Source of the DNA: Pseudomonadota bacterium
GTDB taxonomy: Bacteria > Desulfobacterota > Desulfarculia > Desulfarculales > Desulfarculaceae
Reading direction: 5' to 3'
Assembly: GCA_018902755.1 (NCBI GenBank)
Contig: JAHIQI010000056.1
Location: 49,551 to 113,550, forward strand
DNA length: 64,000 nt
In this document: piece by piece, positions 25,730 to 34,225 of the stretch
Position numbering within the stretch: position 1 is the first letter of the stretch
Layout: each line of letters opens with the position of its first letter
Translations under genes and position numbers: made by a program
Notes under the pieces: model-generated
The model's input: the letters and a program-made list of their open reading frames with translations, nothing else
Database searches by the model: none
What the model was told of the DNA's origin: nothing

Positions 25730-26872
25730 CTACAGGAAGTAGTACTGCACGACGGCGAAGACGCTGTCGGACACCACTATCAGAAAAATTCCGGCCACCA
25801 CCGCCGAGGTGGTGACCCGCCCCACCGCCTCGGCCCCGCCCCGGGCGGTGAAGCCCCGCTGGCAGCCGATGCCGCCGATTAGGAAAGCGAAAATTACCCC
25901 CTTGAAAGCGCCCAGCAGGATGTCGCTAACCGCCAGGGCCCCCATGGTCTGCTGCACGTAGCCGTACACGGTGAGGTCCAGGTAGGTGACCCCGATGACC
26001 AGGCCGCCCGAAATGGCCAAAAGATCCGAGAACACAATGAGCAGGGGCATCATGAGGATCATGGCCACGATGCGCGGCAGGGCCAGGAAGGTGGGCGGAT
26101 CGAAGCCCATAACCTCCAGGGCCTCCACCTCCTCGCGCACGATCATGGTGCCTATCTCGGCGGCAAAGGCGCTGCCCGAGCGTCCGGCCACCAGCACGGC
26201 GGTCATGATGGGCCCCAGCTCGCGCACCATGGCCAGGGCCACCAGGTCGGCCACGTAGATGTTGGCCCCGAAGTTCTTGAGCTGGATGGCGCTCATGAAG
26301 GCCATGATCAGCCCCAGCAAGAAGCTGATGAGCCCCACGATGGGCAGGCCGTCCACTCCCACCTGCTCCATGTAAAGCTCGGTGTCGCCCCAGCGCAGGG
26401 AGCGTGGCCGCCGGATGACCCGGCCCAGGGCCAAAAACAGGGTGCCCACGAAGCCGATCACGTCGGAGACGTCTTTTATAAGCTCGAAAGTGCCCTTGCC
26501 TATGGCCCCCACGAAGCCGCCCGGGGAGCGCTTGGGCTTGGGGGGCATGGGCTTGAGCTCGTCGTAGTGGATGATGTCCATCATCCCCTGGGCCTGTTGG
26601 CTCACGCCCTGGAGGGCCACCTGCACCTTGGCCTCGGCGGCCTGCTGCTGCAACACGTTCAGGGCCATGACCCCGCCAGTGTCCAGGTAGGCCACTTGGC
26701 TCATGTCCACGGTGAGGGAGGTCAGCCCGGTGGTGGAGGTGATCTGCTGGAACCGGGCCACCAAAAGGTCGGTGGCGTAGACGTCCAGGCGGCCGGAGAG
26801 GCTCAGGGTCCTGGCCCCGCCCTCCCCTTGCAGAACAGCCTGAAAACTGGGCATGTCTTTCTTGTGGATCAT
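25730..26872 (-). CDS. MlaE-family permease with N-terminal STAS domain
   Basis: 380 aa. Residues ~8-105 form a STAS domain (LTVDMSQVAYLDTGGVMALN), equivalent to a fused MlaB. The rest is the MlaE permease, with the family sequences VRELGPIMTAVLVAGRSGSA and EEVEALEVMGFDPPTFL. Hydrophobic segments follow to the C-terminus. The fusion ties the regulatory STAS subunit to the transporter core. First gene of the lipid-transport set, preceded by a lipoprotein-like gene. Confidence 0.92.
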   Translation of the reverse strand: MIHKKDMPSFQAVLQGEGGARTLSLSGRLDVYATDLLVARFQQITSTTGLTSLTVDMSQVAYLDTGGVMALNVLQQQAAEAKVQVALQGVSQQAQGMMDIIHYDELKPMPPKPKRSPGGFVGAIGKGTFELIKDVSDVIGFVGTLFLALGRVIRRPRSLRWGDTELYMEQVGVDGLPIVGLISFLLGLIMAFMSAIQLKNFGANIYVADLVALAMVRELGPIMTAVLVAGRSGSAFAAEIGTMIVREEVEALEVMGFDPPTFLALPRIVAMILMMPLLIVFSDLLAISGGLVIGVTYLDLTVYGYVQQTMGALAVSDILLGAFKGVIFAFLIGGIGCQRGFTARGGAEAVGRVTTSAVVAGIFLIVVSDSVFAVVQYYFL

Positions 26873-26908
26873 CGCCTCGCCGGAGTTTGCTGCAACCTAA
26901 TGGCGGAT

Positions 26909-27478
26909 TCAGTTGAAATTCAAGGATGCGAAATCTTTGTCGCCAACCCCCAACTCGTCGCGCAGGGTTCCTTCGAAGAAGGCCAGGCATATCGCCCCGG
27001 TGCGCCCGTTTTCACTCAGCGGAGAGCATATCATGTAAACCGCTCCATCACTGGTGTAAAGGGTGAAATGGGCGTTGCCCCGCGCCTTGATGGCCTGTTT
27101 CACCTTGTCGTACTGGGAGTAGTCCTTGCCGCCGGCGACCACCATCAAGCCGCCCCTGGCCTTGGGGTCGGGGAACGCGCCCATGAGCGCCTTTCCATTG
27201 CCGTCTATGACCCCCACCCCGCAGGGCAAGGCTTGATTCTTGGCCACCGAGTCCTTGTACAGCTCGCGCATGGCCTGTTGCAACTGCTCCTGCTTGTCCG
27301 GGGTGGCCAAGGGAGCCAGGCGTTTTTTGGCGTTGTCCAGCAAGCTCAAGGCCCTGGTGCGGAATTCAGCGGCCTTTTTGCTCACCGGCTTTTGCTCCGA
27401 ACCGCATCCGAGCCCCACGGCCCAGGCCAGGCCCAAAACCAGACAAGTGGCGATCACTATGCGCGCGTTGGGAGGCAC
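26909..27478 (-). CDS. Exported protein with a Cache/PAS-like sensor fold
   Basis: 189 aa from a GTG at 27478 with GGAGAG upstream, which puts a signal peptide at the very N-terminus (ending near VGLGCGSEQ). A longer reading to 27538 is possible. After a helical region, GVGVIDGNGKALMG, GGKDYSQYDKVKQAIKARG and GAVYMICSPL resemble the ligand-binding domain of single-Cache sensors. No signalling output domain is attached. It is 37 bp upstream of the Mla-like operon in the same direction. Confidence 0.6.
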   Translation of the reverse strand: MPPNARIVIATCLVLGLAWAVGLGCGSEQKPVSKKAAEFRTRALSLLDNAKKRLAPLATPDKQEQLQQAMRELYKDSVAKNQALPCGVGVIDGNGKALMGAFPDPKARGGLMVVAGGKDYSQYDKVKQAIKARGNAHFTLYTSDGAVYMICSPLSENGRTGAICLAFFEGTLRDELGVGDKDFASLNFN

Positions 27479-27600
27479 GGCCGGTTTCTCTCCAGGTTTG
27501 GGCAGGCTTACGAATGCTATCATAAGCTTCAGCCGCAATTGTAGCGTATTGCGGCGCTGGAACCTAGCCTCGCGTTAACCGGAAGGAAATCGGCCAGGCC

Positions 27601-28455
27601 ATGTCCCGTGGGCAACGCTTCATCTTGCAGGGGAAGACGGTCGGCGACCAGGCCACCGGCCTGGTGTGGAGCCGCTCGGCCAACCCGGCGGGTTGGCCCC
27701 TTTTCTGGGGCGAGGCCAACGACTACCTGGCCGGGCTTAACCAGGACGCTCACCTGGGTTTCAACGACTGGCGCTTGCCCAACCGCCGGGAGCTGTTCTC
27801 ACTCATGGACTATGCCCAGGCCAACCCCGCCCTGCCCGTGGGCCACCCCTTCACCTCGGTGGAGTTGGCCTGGTATTGGAGCGCCACCCCCTACGCGGCC
27901 AACCCGGCCTACGCCTGGTACCTGCACACAGAGGGCGGGCGCATGTTTTTTGGCGACAAGGGCCGCTCCTACTACGTGTGGCCGGTGCGGGGAAAGAGCC
28001 CGGTGCTGCCGGTGACCGGCGGACCGGAACCTGCCAGCGGCATCCCCTGGCCCCAGCCGCGCTGGGAGGCGCGGGGCCAAACCGTGCGCGACCGCCTCGG
28101 CGGCCTGATCTGGAGCAAATGCGCCGATCTGGCCCCCGGCCCGGTAAGCTGGTTCCGAGCCATGGAGTTGGCCCAGCAAGCCGACGCCGCGCGCCTGGGC
28201 GGCCTAGGAGGCTGGCGTCTGCCGGCCATAGCCGAGCTGGAGCTCTTGGTGGACTCGGGCCGGGCCTTTCCGGCCATCGACCCCGAGGCTCCCTTCAGCG
28301 AGCTGCGACCCCAGTATTGGTCAGCCACCACCAGCGGCTTCGATCCCGACTGGGCCATGGCCCTGTATTTGGACAAGGGCGGGGTGGGGGTGGGCATGAA
28401 AAAGGACGCCCATTACCACGTTTGGCTGGTCAGCGATCGAAACGGGGCCTATTAA
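27601..28455 (+). CDS. Protein with two DUF1566 (Lcl C-terminal) domains
   Basis: 284 aa composed of two tandem copies (about 10-135 and 150-282). Each copy has the DUF1566 hallmarks: LVWSR or LIWSK, GFNDWRLPNRREL or GGWRLPAIAELELL, then YWSAT and a final VWPVRG or VWLVSD. No signal peptide visible. The domain is related to the FGS/C-type lectin-like fold found in surface proteins; its role here is unknown. Divergent from the gene at 27478. Confidence 0.8.
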   Translation: MSRGQRFILQGKTVGDQATGLVWSRSANPAGWPLFWGEANDYLAGLNQDAHLGFNDWRLPNRRELFSLMDYAQANPALPVGHPFTSVELAWYWSATPYAANPAYAWYLHTEGGRMFFGDKGRSYYVWPVRGKSPVLPVTGGPEPASGIPWPQPRWEARGQTVRDRLGGLIWSKCADLAPGPVSWFRAMELAQQADAARLGGLGGWRLPAIAELELLVDSGRAFPAIDPEAPFSELRPQYWSATTSGFDPDWAMALYLDKGGVGVGMKKDAHYHVWLVSDRNGAY

Positions 28456-28563
28456 AACAGCCCGCTTGCCTATAGCGCCTTGCAAGCTCAGAATTAAGGA
28501 CAAGCCAAGGGGCGGTGTCCCCCCTCGCCGCCTGATCTCACCCCCATCAATTTCGAGGAAACC

Positions 28564-29652
28564 ATGAAAATTTTTAAAATCCTATTGGGGTTGGCGGCCG
28601 CCGTGGTCTTGGCCACGGCCCCGGCCGTGGCCTGCACCGGCATCACCGTAAAGGCCCAGGACGGCGCGGTGGTCCACGCCCGCACCATGGAGTTCGGCAT
28701 GGACCTGCAATCCGAGGTGCTCATCATCCCGCGCGGCTACGCCCTGACCGGCCTGGGACCGGGGGACAAACCGGGCCTCAAGTGGAAGGCCAAGTACGGC
28801 GCGCTGGGCCTGAACGCCTTCAACCTTCCCTCCCTGGCCGACGGCATGAACGAAAAGGGGCTGGGGGCGGGCATGTTCTATCTGCCCGGCTTCGCCGAGT
28901 ACCAGAAGGTGACCCCGGCGGACCAGGACAGGTGCCTGGCCCCCTGGGACTTGGTGACCTGGATGCTCACCAACTTTGCCAGCGTGGCCGAGGTGAAAGC
29001 CGCCCTGCCCAAGGTCAAGGTCTGGCCCGCCACCATTGCGGGCATCAGCGACAGCTTCCAACCCCTGCATTATCTGGTCACCGACAAGGGGGGCAACTCC
29101 CTGGTGGTGGAGTACGTGGGCGGCAAGCTGCATTTGTACGACAACTCCCTGGGGGTTATCACCAACTCCCCGCCCTTTGACTGGCACCTGAACAACCTGC
29201 GCAACTACGTGAACCTCTCGGCCAACAACGTGCCCCAGCTAAAGCTGGAGGGCATCAACATCTACCCCACCGGCCAGGGCTCGGGCATGCTGGGCCTGCC
29301 CGGCGACATCACCCCGCCCTCACGCCTGGTGCGGGCGGTGGCCTTCACCCAGGCCGCCCTGCCGGCGCGGGACGGCGAGGAGGCGGTGATGAGCGCCCTG
29401 CGCCTGCTGGATTCCTTTTACATAAGCAAAGGCATGTCCCGCTCCTGGGAAAAGGGCAAGGTGCACTACGACTTCACCCAGTGGATGGACGCCTGCGACC
29501 TGAAAAACTTGAAGTTCTACTTCGCCACCTATGACAACCTGACCCCCAAGGTGGTGGACATGAACAAACTGGACCTGAACGCCGCCAAGTTGCAGCGCAT
29601 ACCCATCACCACCGGGCCGCGCTTCACCGACGTGACGGGGTTGGTTAAGTAG
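28564..29652 (+). CDS. Linear amide C-N hydrolase (choloylglycine hydrolase/penicillin acylase family)
   Basis: 362 aa. Signal peptide ends APAVA, exposing Cys24 (CTGITVKAQDG) as the N-terminal nucleophile of an Ntn hydrolase. Conserved ARTMEFG and TNSPPFDWHLNNLRNY segments follow. Periplasmic cleavage of amides such as bile salts, penicillin V or N-acyl homoserine lactones is known for the family; the substrate here is unknown. ATG after GAGGAAACC. Confidence 0.9.
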   Translation: MKIFKILLGLAAAVVLATAPAVACTGITVKAQDGAVVHARTMEFGMDLQSEVLIIPRGYALTGLGPGDKPGLKWKAKYGALGLNAFNLPSLADGMNEKGLGAGMFYLPGFAEYQKVTPADQDRCLAPWDLVTWMLTNFASVAEVKAALPKVKVWPATIAGISDSFQPLHYLVTDKGGNSLVVEYVGGKLHLYDNSLGVITNSPPFDWHLNNLRNYVNLSANNVPQLKLEGINIYPTGQGSGMLGLPGDITPPSRLVRAVAFTQAALPARDGEEAVMSALRLLDSFYISKGMSRSWEKGKVHYDFTQWMDACDLKNLKFYFATYDNLTPKVVDMNKLDLNAAKLQRIPITTGPRFTDVTGLVK

Positions 29653-29672
29653 ATAAGGCTAGGTATTAGAGA

Positions 29673-29704
29673 GGCGGCCGGGCAGGTGCCGGGCCGCCTT
29701 TTAA
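29673..29704 (+). terminator. Terminator of the C-N hydrolase gene
   Basis: GGCGGCC/GGCCGCC stem with an inner GGC/GCC pair, followed by TTTTAATTT. Confidence 0.8.
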
Positions 29705-29716
29705 TTTGGAGGAATT

Positions 29717-29748
29717 GTTGGGTTTCGCTTCGCTCTACCCAACCTACG
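29717..29748. repeat. R2 repeat: GTTGGGTTTCG hairpin element
   Basis: GTTGGG...CCCAAC hairpin, with the loop containing TTCGCTTCGCTCTA and followed by CTACG. An almost identical copy lies at 61291-61322. This is a widely distributed intergenic sequence type in bacteria (general knowledge). Confidence 0.75.
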
Positions 29749-29766
29749 CTATTGTCTGGATGAGCC

Positions 29767-29791
29767 GTGTAGGGGCGGGGTTTCTCCCCGC
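29767..29791. repeat. R3 repeat: GTGTAGGGGCGGGGTTT element
   Basis: Begins GTGTAGGGGCGGGGTTT and continues TCCCCGC, abutting the stop codon of the gene at 29793. An inverted near-identical copy lies at 61395-61421; in both loci it is next to an R2 element. Confidence 0.7.
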
Positions 29792-29792
29792 T

Positions 29793-30545
29793 CTACCCCA
29801 ACCGCCCCATAAGTTGCTCCCGAAGCCCCTCCACCGCCATATTGAGCAGCGGCTCCAGGTTCACGATGTCGCAGGCGTTGTATTGCAGCAGGGTGCTTAG
29901 GGCGTCGGGGTCCCCGGCCAGGTGGTCCTGCCAGAGCATCACCGCCATTAAGCCGCCCATGTCGCCCACTTCCTCGGGGCGGGAAATGCCCAGGCGCTTT
30001 TCGATGCGCTTGAGCCCGCCCTTGTGCCCCAAGCGCCTGAGCACCCAGCGCAGATCGATGTGCACCGGCGGCACGATGAAGTTGGCGAACGCGCCTTTGA
30101 GCACCGGCACGTCGAAGCTCGATCCCGCGAAGCTGACCACCACCTCGTACCCGGCAAGGGCCTGACCCGCCTCGTGCAGGTTCACCCCGGCCACGTACTG
30201 GGTCACCTCCATGCCGTCGTAGACCCCCACCACGGTGATGCCGCCGAAGTCCTCGGGGTCGCCGCCGGTTTCGATGTCCAGATAGGCCACCCGGGAGTAG
30301 CGGGGCCAGAAGCGCCAGTGCTCGTTGGGCGGGATGGCGGCGGCCAGCTCGGCCAGGCCGCCGGGGCGCTCCAGGGCGGCCAGGTTGCGCTCTATGATGG
30401 GGCGGCCCAGGTTGTAGACCTGGCGGGGGGCCAGGGACTCGCCACGCTCCAGGAAGTCTTGCCAGCCGGTGAGCCCGGACCGCCACAGGGACAGCTCGCG
30501 CTTGGGGCCTACGCTGGGGATATGGAGGAAGGTTCGGGTCAGCAT
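29793..30545 (-). CDS. RNase H-like (YprB/DEDD-type) exonuclease-family protein
   Basis: 250 aa. AYLDIETGGDPED carries the first D-x-E of a DEDD exonuclease; later VVSFAGSSFDVPVL and the C-terminal YNACDIVNLEPLL match the RNase_H_2 (PF13482) family. It begins LTRTFLHIPSVGPKRELSLW, typical of the family N-terminus, so ATG 30545 is right. There is no Shine-Dalgarno before it: the HEPN gene ends 6 bp upstream. Probable nucleic-acid 3'-exonuclease; target unknown. Confidence 0.85.
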   Translation of the reverse strand: MLTRTFLHIPSVGPKRELSLWRSGLTGWQDFLERGESLAPRQVYNLGRPIIERNLAALERPGGLAELAAAIPPNEHWRFWPRYSRVAYLDIETGGDPEDFGGITVVGVYDGMEVTQYVAGVNLHEAGQALAGYEVVVSFAGSSFDVPVLKGAFANFIVPPVHIDLRWVLRRLGHKGGLKRIEKRLGISRPEEVGDMGGLMAVMLWQDHLAGDPDALSTLLQYNACDIVNLEPLLNMAVEGLREQLMGRLG

Positions 30546-30551
30546 TGGGAA

Positions 30552-31409
30552 TTAGGAGTTACTTTCTTCGCAGTCGCGAACAATTAACCCCTTGCCAACT
30601 TGATAACTATAAGAGGCCAGAAGGAAGCTGGACAGCGTGTTAACGGCGTTGACTGCCAATAGCGCGTGGTGTTCAGATGGCTTGTAAGTAGAAGCATGAG
30701 CATCGCTCATCTTGTTTCTCATGCCAGCGATCCCGTTTACAATACTTATCAAACCGGACAAAATTTGTTTTAAAATCTCCGAAATGTCGTTTCTGCTCGG
30801 TTCAAGATTCATTTGCTTCATTACCTTGCGGTAAAGTTTAACCAGATCCCCATCATATCTAATTTTTTCACCGCTGAATCTAAATTCTACCTCCATTAAA
30901 ATGCCTTCTAATAGCGATCTTGCATTGGTAATAGCACCGGAATAATCGCCATACTCAATTTTATCTTTTGCTTTTCCAACTTGTTCGTCAATAAATTCAG
31001 GGCTCATGCCTTTAAAGCCTAGCGGATCGCAATCTAGCCCGACAATGCCCTCTTTTACATCAATAACAATATATTTCTTTCCTCGCCTTATGATTTGATA
31101 TTCGTCAAAGGCAAGATATTCATTTAAATAGTTCACCGCTTTTTCAAGATCGTACTCAGAATTTATAAAATCCCGAGGGTCCAGCGCAGCAGAAAACACT
31201 TGTTTCAATCTTTTGTTGTTATTCAAATCTTCTATTCTGTCTTCTGCAAATGTGTGGCGGGCAGGAAACCCGCGCCCTTCGTAAGACAAGTCAAATCCGA
31301 AACGATTAAAAAACCTAACTGGTTTCGGACCTGATCTATACGGAGATATTTTTTCATCCCCTGTAATGACAGCAGCCAAGGCTTCAACTGTCTGACGGGA
31401 TATCTTCAT
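30552..31409 (-). CDS. HEPN-type abortive-infection C-terminal (Abi_C) domain protein
   Basis: 285 aa. The gene is visibly AT-rich beside its GC-rich neighbours. Residues 1-130 are a less conserved N-terminal domain; residues ~155-275 match the Abi_C pattern. R231-N-K-M-S-D-A-H238 is a perfect R-x6-H HEPN ribonuclease motif, followed by the characteristic HHALLAVNAVNTLSSFLLASY. Such proteins cause growth arrest by RNA cleavage on phage infection. No antitoxin or second defence gene is adjacent; it sits 4 bp after ruvB and 6 bp before the exonuclease gene, apparently inserted into a housekeeping operon. Family assignment is by motif, not by database search. Confidence 0.75.
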   Translation of the reverse strand: MKISRQTVEALAAVITGDEKISPYRSGPKPVRFFNRFGFDLSYEGRGFPARHTFAEDRIEDLNNNKRLKQVFSAALDPRDFINSEYDLEKAVNYLNEYLAFDEYQIIRRGKKYIVIDVKEGIVGLDCDPLGFKGMSPEFIDEQVGKAKDKIEYGDYSGAITNARSLLEGILMEVEFRFSGEKIRYDGDLVKLYRKVMKQMNLEPSRNDISEILKQILSGLISIVNGIAGMRNKMSDAHASTYKPSEHHALLAVNAVNTLSSFLLASYSYQVGKGLIVRDCEESNS

Positions 31410-31413
31410 GGAT

Positions 31414-32448
31414 TCAGAACAGTCTTTTTTGTGCGCTGTTACTGGGCCGCAAATCTAAATGTTCGTAGGCTCGATGAGTTGCCACCCGCCCGGCGGGAGT
31501 GCGCTTGATGTAGCCCTGCTGGATGAGATAGGGCTCGTAGACCTCTTCTATAGTATGGGCCTCCTCGCCCACCGACGCGGCCAGGGTGTTGAGCCCCACC
31601 GGCCCGCCGTCGAACTTGAGCGCGATGGTGTTCAAAAGCTCGCGGTCCAGGCGGTCCAGGCCGCTGGTGTCCACCCCCAGGCGCTTCAGGGCGTAGTCGG
31701 CCATCTCCTGGTCCACCTTGCCCCCGCCCTCCACCTGGGCGAAGTCGCGCACTCTTTTGAGCAGGCGGTTGGCCACCCGCGGGGTGGAGCGGCTGCGCCG
31801 GGCTATCTCGGCGGCCCCGGCTTGGTCCATGCTGAGCCCCAGGATGCGGGCCGAGCGGGTGACGATCTGGGCCAGCTCGTCCACGGTGTAGAAATCCACC
31901 CGTAGCTGCACCCCGAAGCGGTCGCGCAGGGGTGGGGTGAGAAGGCCCACCCTGGTGGTGGCCCCCACCAGGGTAAAGGGGGGCAGGTCGAGCTTTACGG
32001 TGCGGGCGCTGGGCCCCGCGCCGATCACCAGGTCCAGGTGGAAGTCCTCCATGGCCGGATAGAGCACCTCCTCCACCACGTGGTTGAGGCGGTGAATCTC
32101 GTCCACGAACAGGACGTCGCGCTCCTCCAGGTTGGTGAGGATGGCCGCCAGGTCCCCGGCCCGCTCCATAACCGGACCGCTGGTGGCGGTGATGCCCACC
32201 GCCATCTCCGTGGCCAGGATGTGGGCCAAGGTGGTCTTGCCCAGGCCGGGGTGGCCGTGCAAGAGCACGTGGTCCAGGGCCTCGCCCCGCTGGCGGGCGG
32301 CGGCGATGAACACCTTGAGGTTGGCCTTGGCCTCGGCCTGGCCCACGTACTCGTCGAGCGACGAGGGCCTCAGGCTCTCCAGAGCCTGGTCTTCCTCGCT
32401 GGGCGCTCCGTCCACCAGGCGGCCGTGTAGTTCTTGGGGGTTGCTCAC
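31414..32448 (-). CDS. ruvB: Holliday junction branch-migration helicase RuvB
   Basis: 344 aa from a GTG. N-terminal SLRPSSLDEYVGQ, Walker A HPGLGKTTLAHI, Walker B LFVDEIHRL, sensor GATTRVGLLTPPLRDRFG and the winged-helix C-terminus QQGYIKRTPAGRVATHRAYEHL. Drives branch migration with RuvA. ruvA and ruvC are not adjacent. The last ~11 codons lie in the AT-rich zone that begins the HEPN gene. Confidence 0.96.
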   Translation of the reverse strand: MSNPQELHGRLVDGAPSEEDQALESLRPSSLDEYVGQAEAKANLKVFIAAARQRGEALDHVLLHGHPGLGKTTLAHILATEMAVGITATSGPVMERAGDLAAILTNLEERDVLFVDEIHRLNHVVEEVLYPAMEDFHLDLVIGAGPSARTVKLDLPPFTLVGATTRVGLLTPPLRDRFGVQLRVDFYTVDELAQIVTRSARILGLSMDQAGAAEIARRSRSTPRVANRLLKRVRDFAQVEGGGKVDQEMADYALKRLGVDTSGLDRLDRELLNTIALKFDGGPVGLNTLAASVGEEAHTIEEVYEPYLIQQGYIKRTPAGRVATHRAYEHLDLRPSNSAQKRLF

Positions 32449-32457
32449 CTAGGCCGC

Positions 32458-32700
32458 CTACTCCACTTCAATCTTGGTGACTCGCGGTTCGCCCTCGCCC
32501 TGGGGCTCGGTTTCCATCTTTTCGATGCACTCGTCCAAAAGGGCGCGGATGCCCTTCATCACTTCCAGGTGGGCGTTGTGGAAGTGGCCCATGGCCGGCG
32601 ACTTCTCGCGCCAGCGCCGGGCGGCCTCGCCCAGGGCGCAAAAGGGGCAGTCGCACCTGGCTTGGGACTCTTGTCTGGTCTCGCTTTGAGCTGCGCTCAT
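32458..32700 (-). CDS. Small cysteine-containing protein of unknown function
   Basis: 80 aa. CDCPFCALG at residues 16-24 gives a C-x-C-x2-C motif, followed by a charged helical region and an acidic tail. No family recognised. Its ATG overlaps the stop of the ArsA-like gene (ATGA), so it is translationally coupled to it. May bind metal or be a small partner of the ATPase (inference). Confidence 0.7.
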   Translation of the reverse strand: MSAAQSETRQESQARCDCPFCALGEAARRWREKSPAMGHFHNAHLEVMKGIRALLDECIEKMETEPQGEGEPRVTKIEVE

Positions 32701-33890
32701 GACTCCCCTCCCGAATGGCTACTAAAGTCTATCAAAAGATCGTCTCCATGGAAGGCGGCTTTTACCGGGTGGGCCAAAACAAAGCTGTGGGGCAACGCCA
32801 GGTGCTTGCGGAACACCCCCACTTCCACCACCAGCTCGTCGCCCACCTTGTGCAGCTTCACCCCACCCTTGCCCACGTTGGGCAGATGCAGGCGCACCTG
32901 GAGCTTGCCGTCGGCCTTTTCAAAGCTCAGCGGCTGGCGGTCGTAGAGACGGGCCGCCGGGTCTTGGCCGCCGTACAGCGCCCGCCCCAGCTCCAGCAGG
33001 GGGCCGTGGCCCAGCACTTCTTTCTGCTGGTGGGCCACCGGCAGGATGGGCAGGGGCGCGAAAATCTCAGAGGCTTGCTCCAGATAGGGCTGTTGCATGG
33101 CGGCCATCTGCCCGGCCAGGCCCTGGCCTCCCTCCGGCCACACCCGGTTCATGATCACCGCCTCCACGGCCAGGCCGTAGAGGGAGAAATAGGTGTAGGC
33201 CCGCTGGGACTCCTTGAGCACCATCTTCTCGGGGTTGCATATCAGGCGCACCGTGGTGCTGGTGTGGTCGGTGAGCAGGCGGTCCACCCCCTCCAGCTTG
33301 GCGAACAGGGCCTCCAGGTTGGCGAAGTAGTCGTCTCCGGGCAGGGGCACGTCGGTCAGGCGGGCGGCGATGGGCCGGGCCACCTTGAGCACCGCGCGCT
33401 CCAGCTTGAAGACCTTCTTCATGTACCACTCCAGGGCAGAGGGCACCGACACGAAGCGCATGGATTCGGCCGTGGGGGCGCAGTCCAGGATAAGAAGGTC
33501 ATAGGTCTTTTCACGTACGTACTGGTTTATGTAGAGCAGGGCGCTGATCTCCTCCATGCCCGGCAGCACCGCGATCTCCTCGGCCACTACTTCCTTGAGC
33601 CCCGCGCTGTTGAACAGAGCCGAGAGGTAGGAATGCACCTGCTCCCAGTACTCCTCGATGGCCAGGTTCACGTTGATCTCCTGGATGGCCAGGCGCGGGG
33701 CCACCTGCACCGGCGCGCCGCTGAGCCCCAGCAGCTCACCGCTCAGGTCGAAGGCGTCGGAAAGGCTGTGGGCCGGGTCCAGGGAGATGACCAGGGTGTT
33801 GAGCCCCTGCTCGGCGCAAAGGGCCCCGGTGGCGGCGGACATGGAGGTCTTGCCGCTGCCTCCCTTGCCGGCGAAAAGGATAAGGCGCAT
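32697..33890 (-). CDS. ArsA/Get3-family ATPase
   Basis: 397 aa. Deviant Walker A FAGKGGSGKTSMSAATGA, switch ISLDPAHSLSDAFD, and DCAPTAESMRF as switch II. C-terminal ~80 residues (LQVRLHLPNVGKGGVKLHKV) resemble the HSP20-like domain attached to many bacterial ArsA homologues. No ars genes are nearby, so targeting of membrane proteins or another client role is as likely as arsenite efflux. Starts a five-gene minus-strand cluster with ruvB. Confidence 0.88.
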   Translation of the reverse strand: MRLILFAGKGGSGKTSMSAATGALCAEQGLNTLVISLDPAHSLSDAFDLSGELLGLSGAPVQVAPRLAIQEINVNLAIEEYWEQVHSYLSALFNSAGLKEVVAEEIAVLPGMEEISALLYINQYVREKTYDLLILDCAPTAESMRFVSVPSALEWYMKKVFKLERAVLKVARPIAARLTDVPLPGDDYFANLEALFAKLEGVDRLLTDHTSTTVRLICNPEKMVLKESQRAYTYFSLYGLAVEAVIMNRVWPEGGQGLAGQMAAMQQPYLEQASEIFAPLPILPVAHQQKEVLGHGPLLELGRALYGGQDPAARLYDRQPLSFEKADGKLQVRLHLPNVGKGGVKLHKVGDELVVEVGVFRKHLALPHSFVLAHPVKAAFHGDDLLIDFSSHSGGES

Positions 33891-34102
33891 AAGGCGGTCG
33901 GCTCCTTGCTGGGGTGGTGCGGGGCGGCTATCTTGTAAGAATACCCAGGGGCGGGGTTAAAGGCCAGGATCGGGTTGACCTTGCAGCCTTTTCCGGCAAA
34001 GCCCAACAGGTTACGGGCCTGGTAGACAGCTCCCGCCCCACCCGGCCATCCCCACCATTCTCTTGGTTATTGCACACCGGCCCCGGGGGGATGTCGGCTA
34101 AT

Positions 34103-34146
34103 TGTCTACGGGGTGTCACTATGACGTAACAAAATTCTCATAACAT
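34103..34146 (+). promoter_or_regulatory. Candidate Pho box upstream of pstS
   Basis: Four PhoB half-site-like hexamers at exact 11-bp steps: TGTCTA (34103), TGTCAC (34114), CGTAAC (34125) and TCTCAT (34136), compared with the consensus CTGTCAT. They end 80 bp before the pstS ATG. The same spacing occurs before pstC. The rest of the 33891-34225 gap holds nothing recognisable. Confidence 0.7.
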
Positions 34147-34225
34147 CCTGCCCAAGAGACAAACGTTAAACGCCGCGCGCGAGGCGCGGACGCATTCACA
34201 TCCGCTTAAGGAGGAAAGAGCAAAA

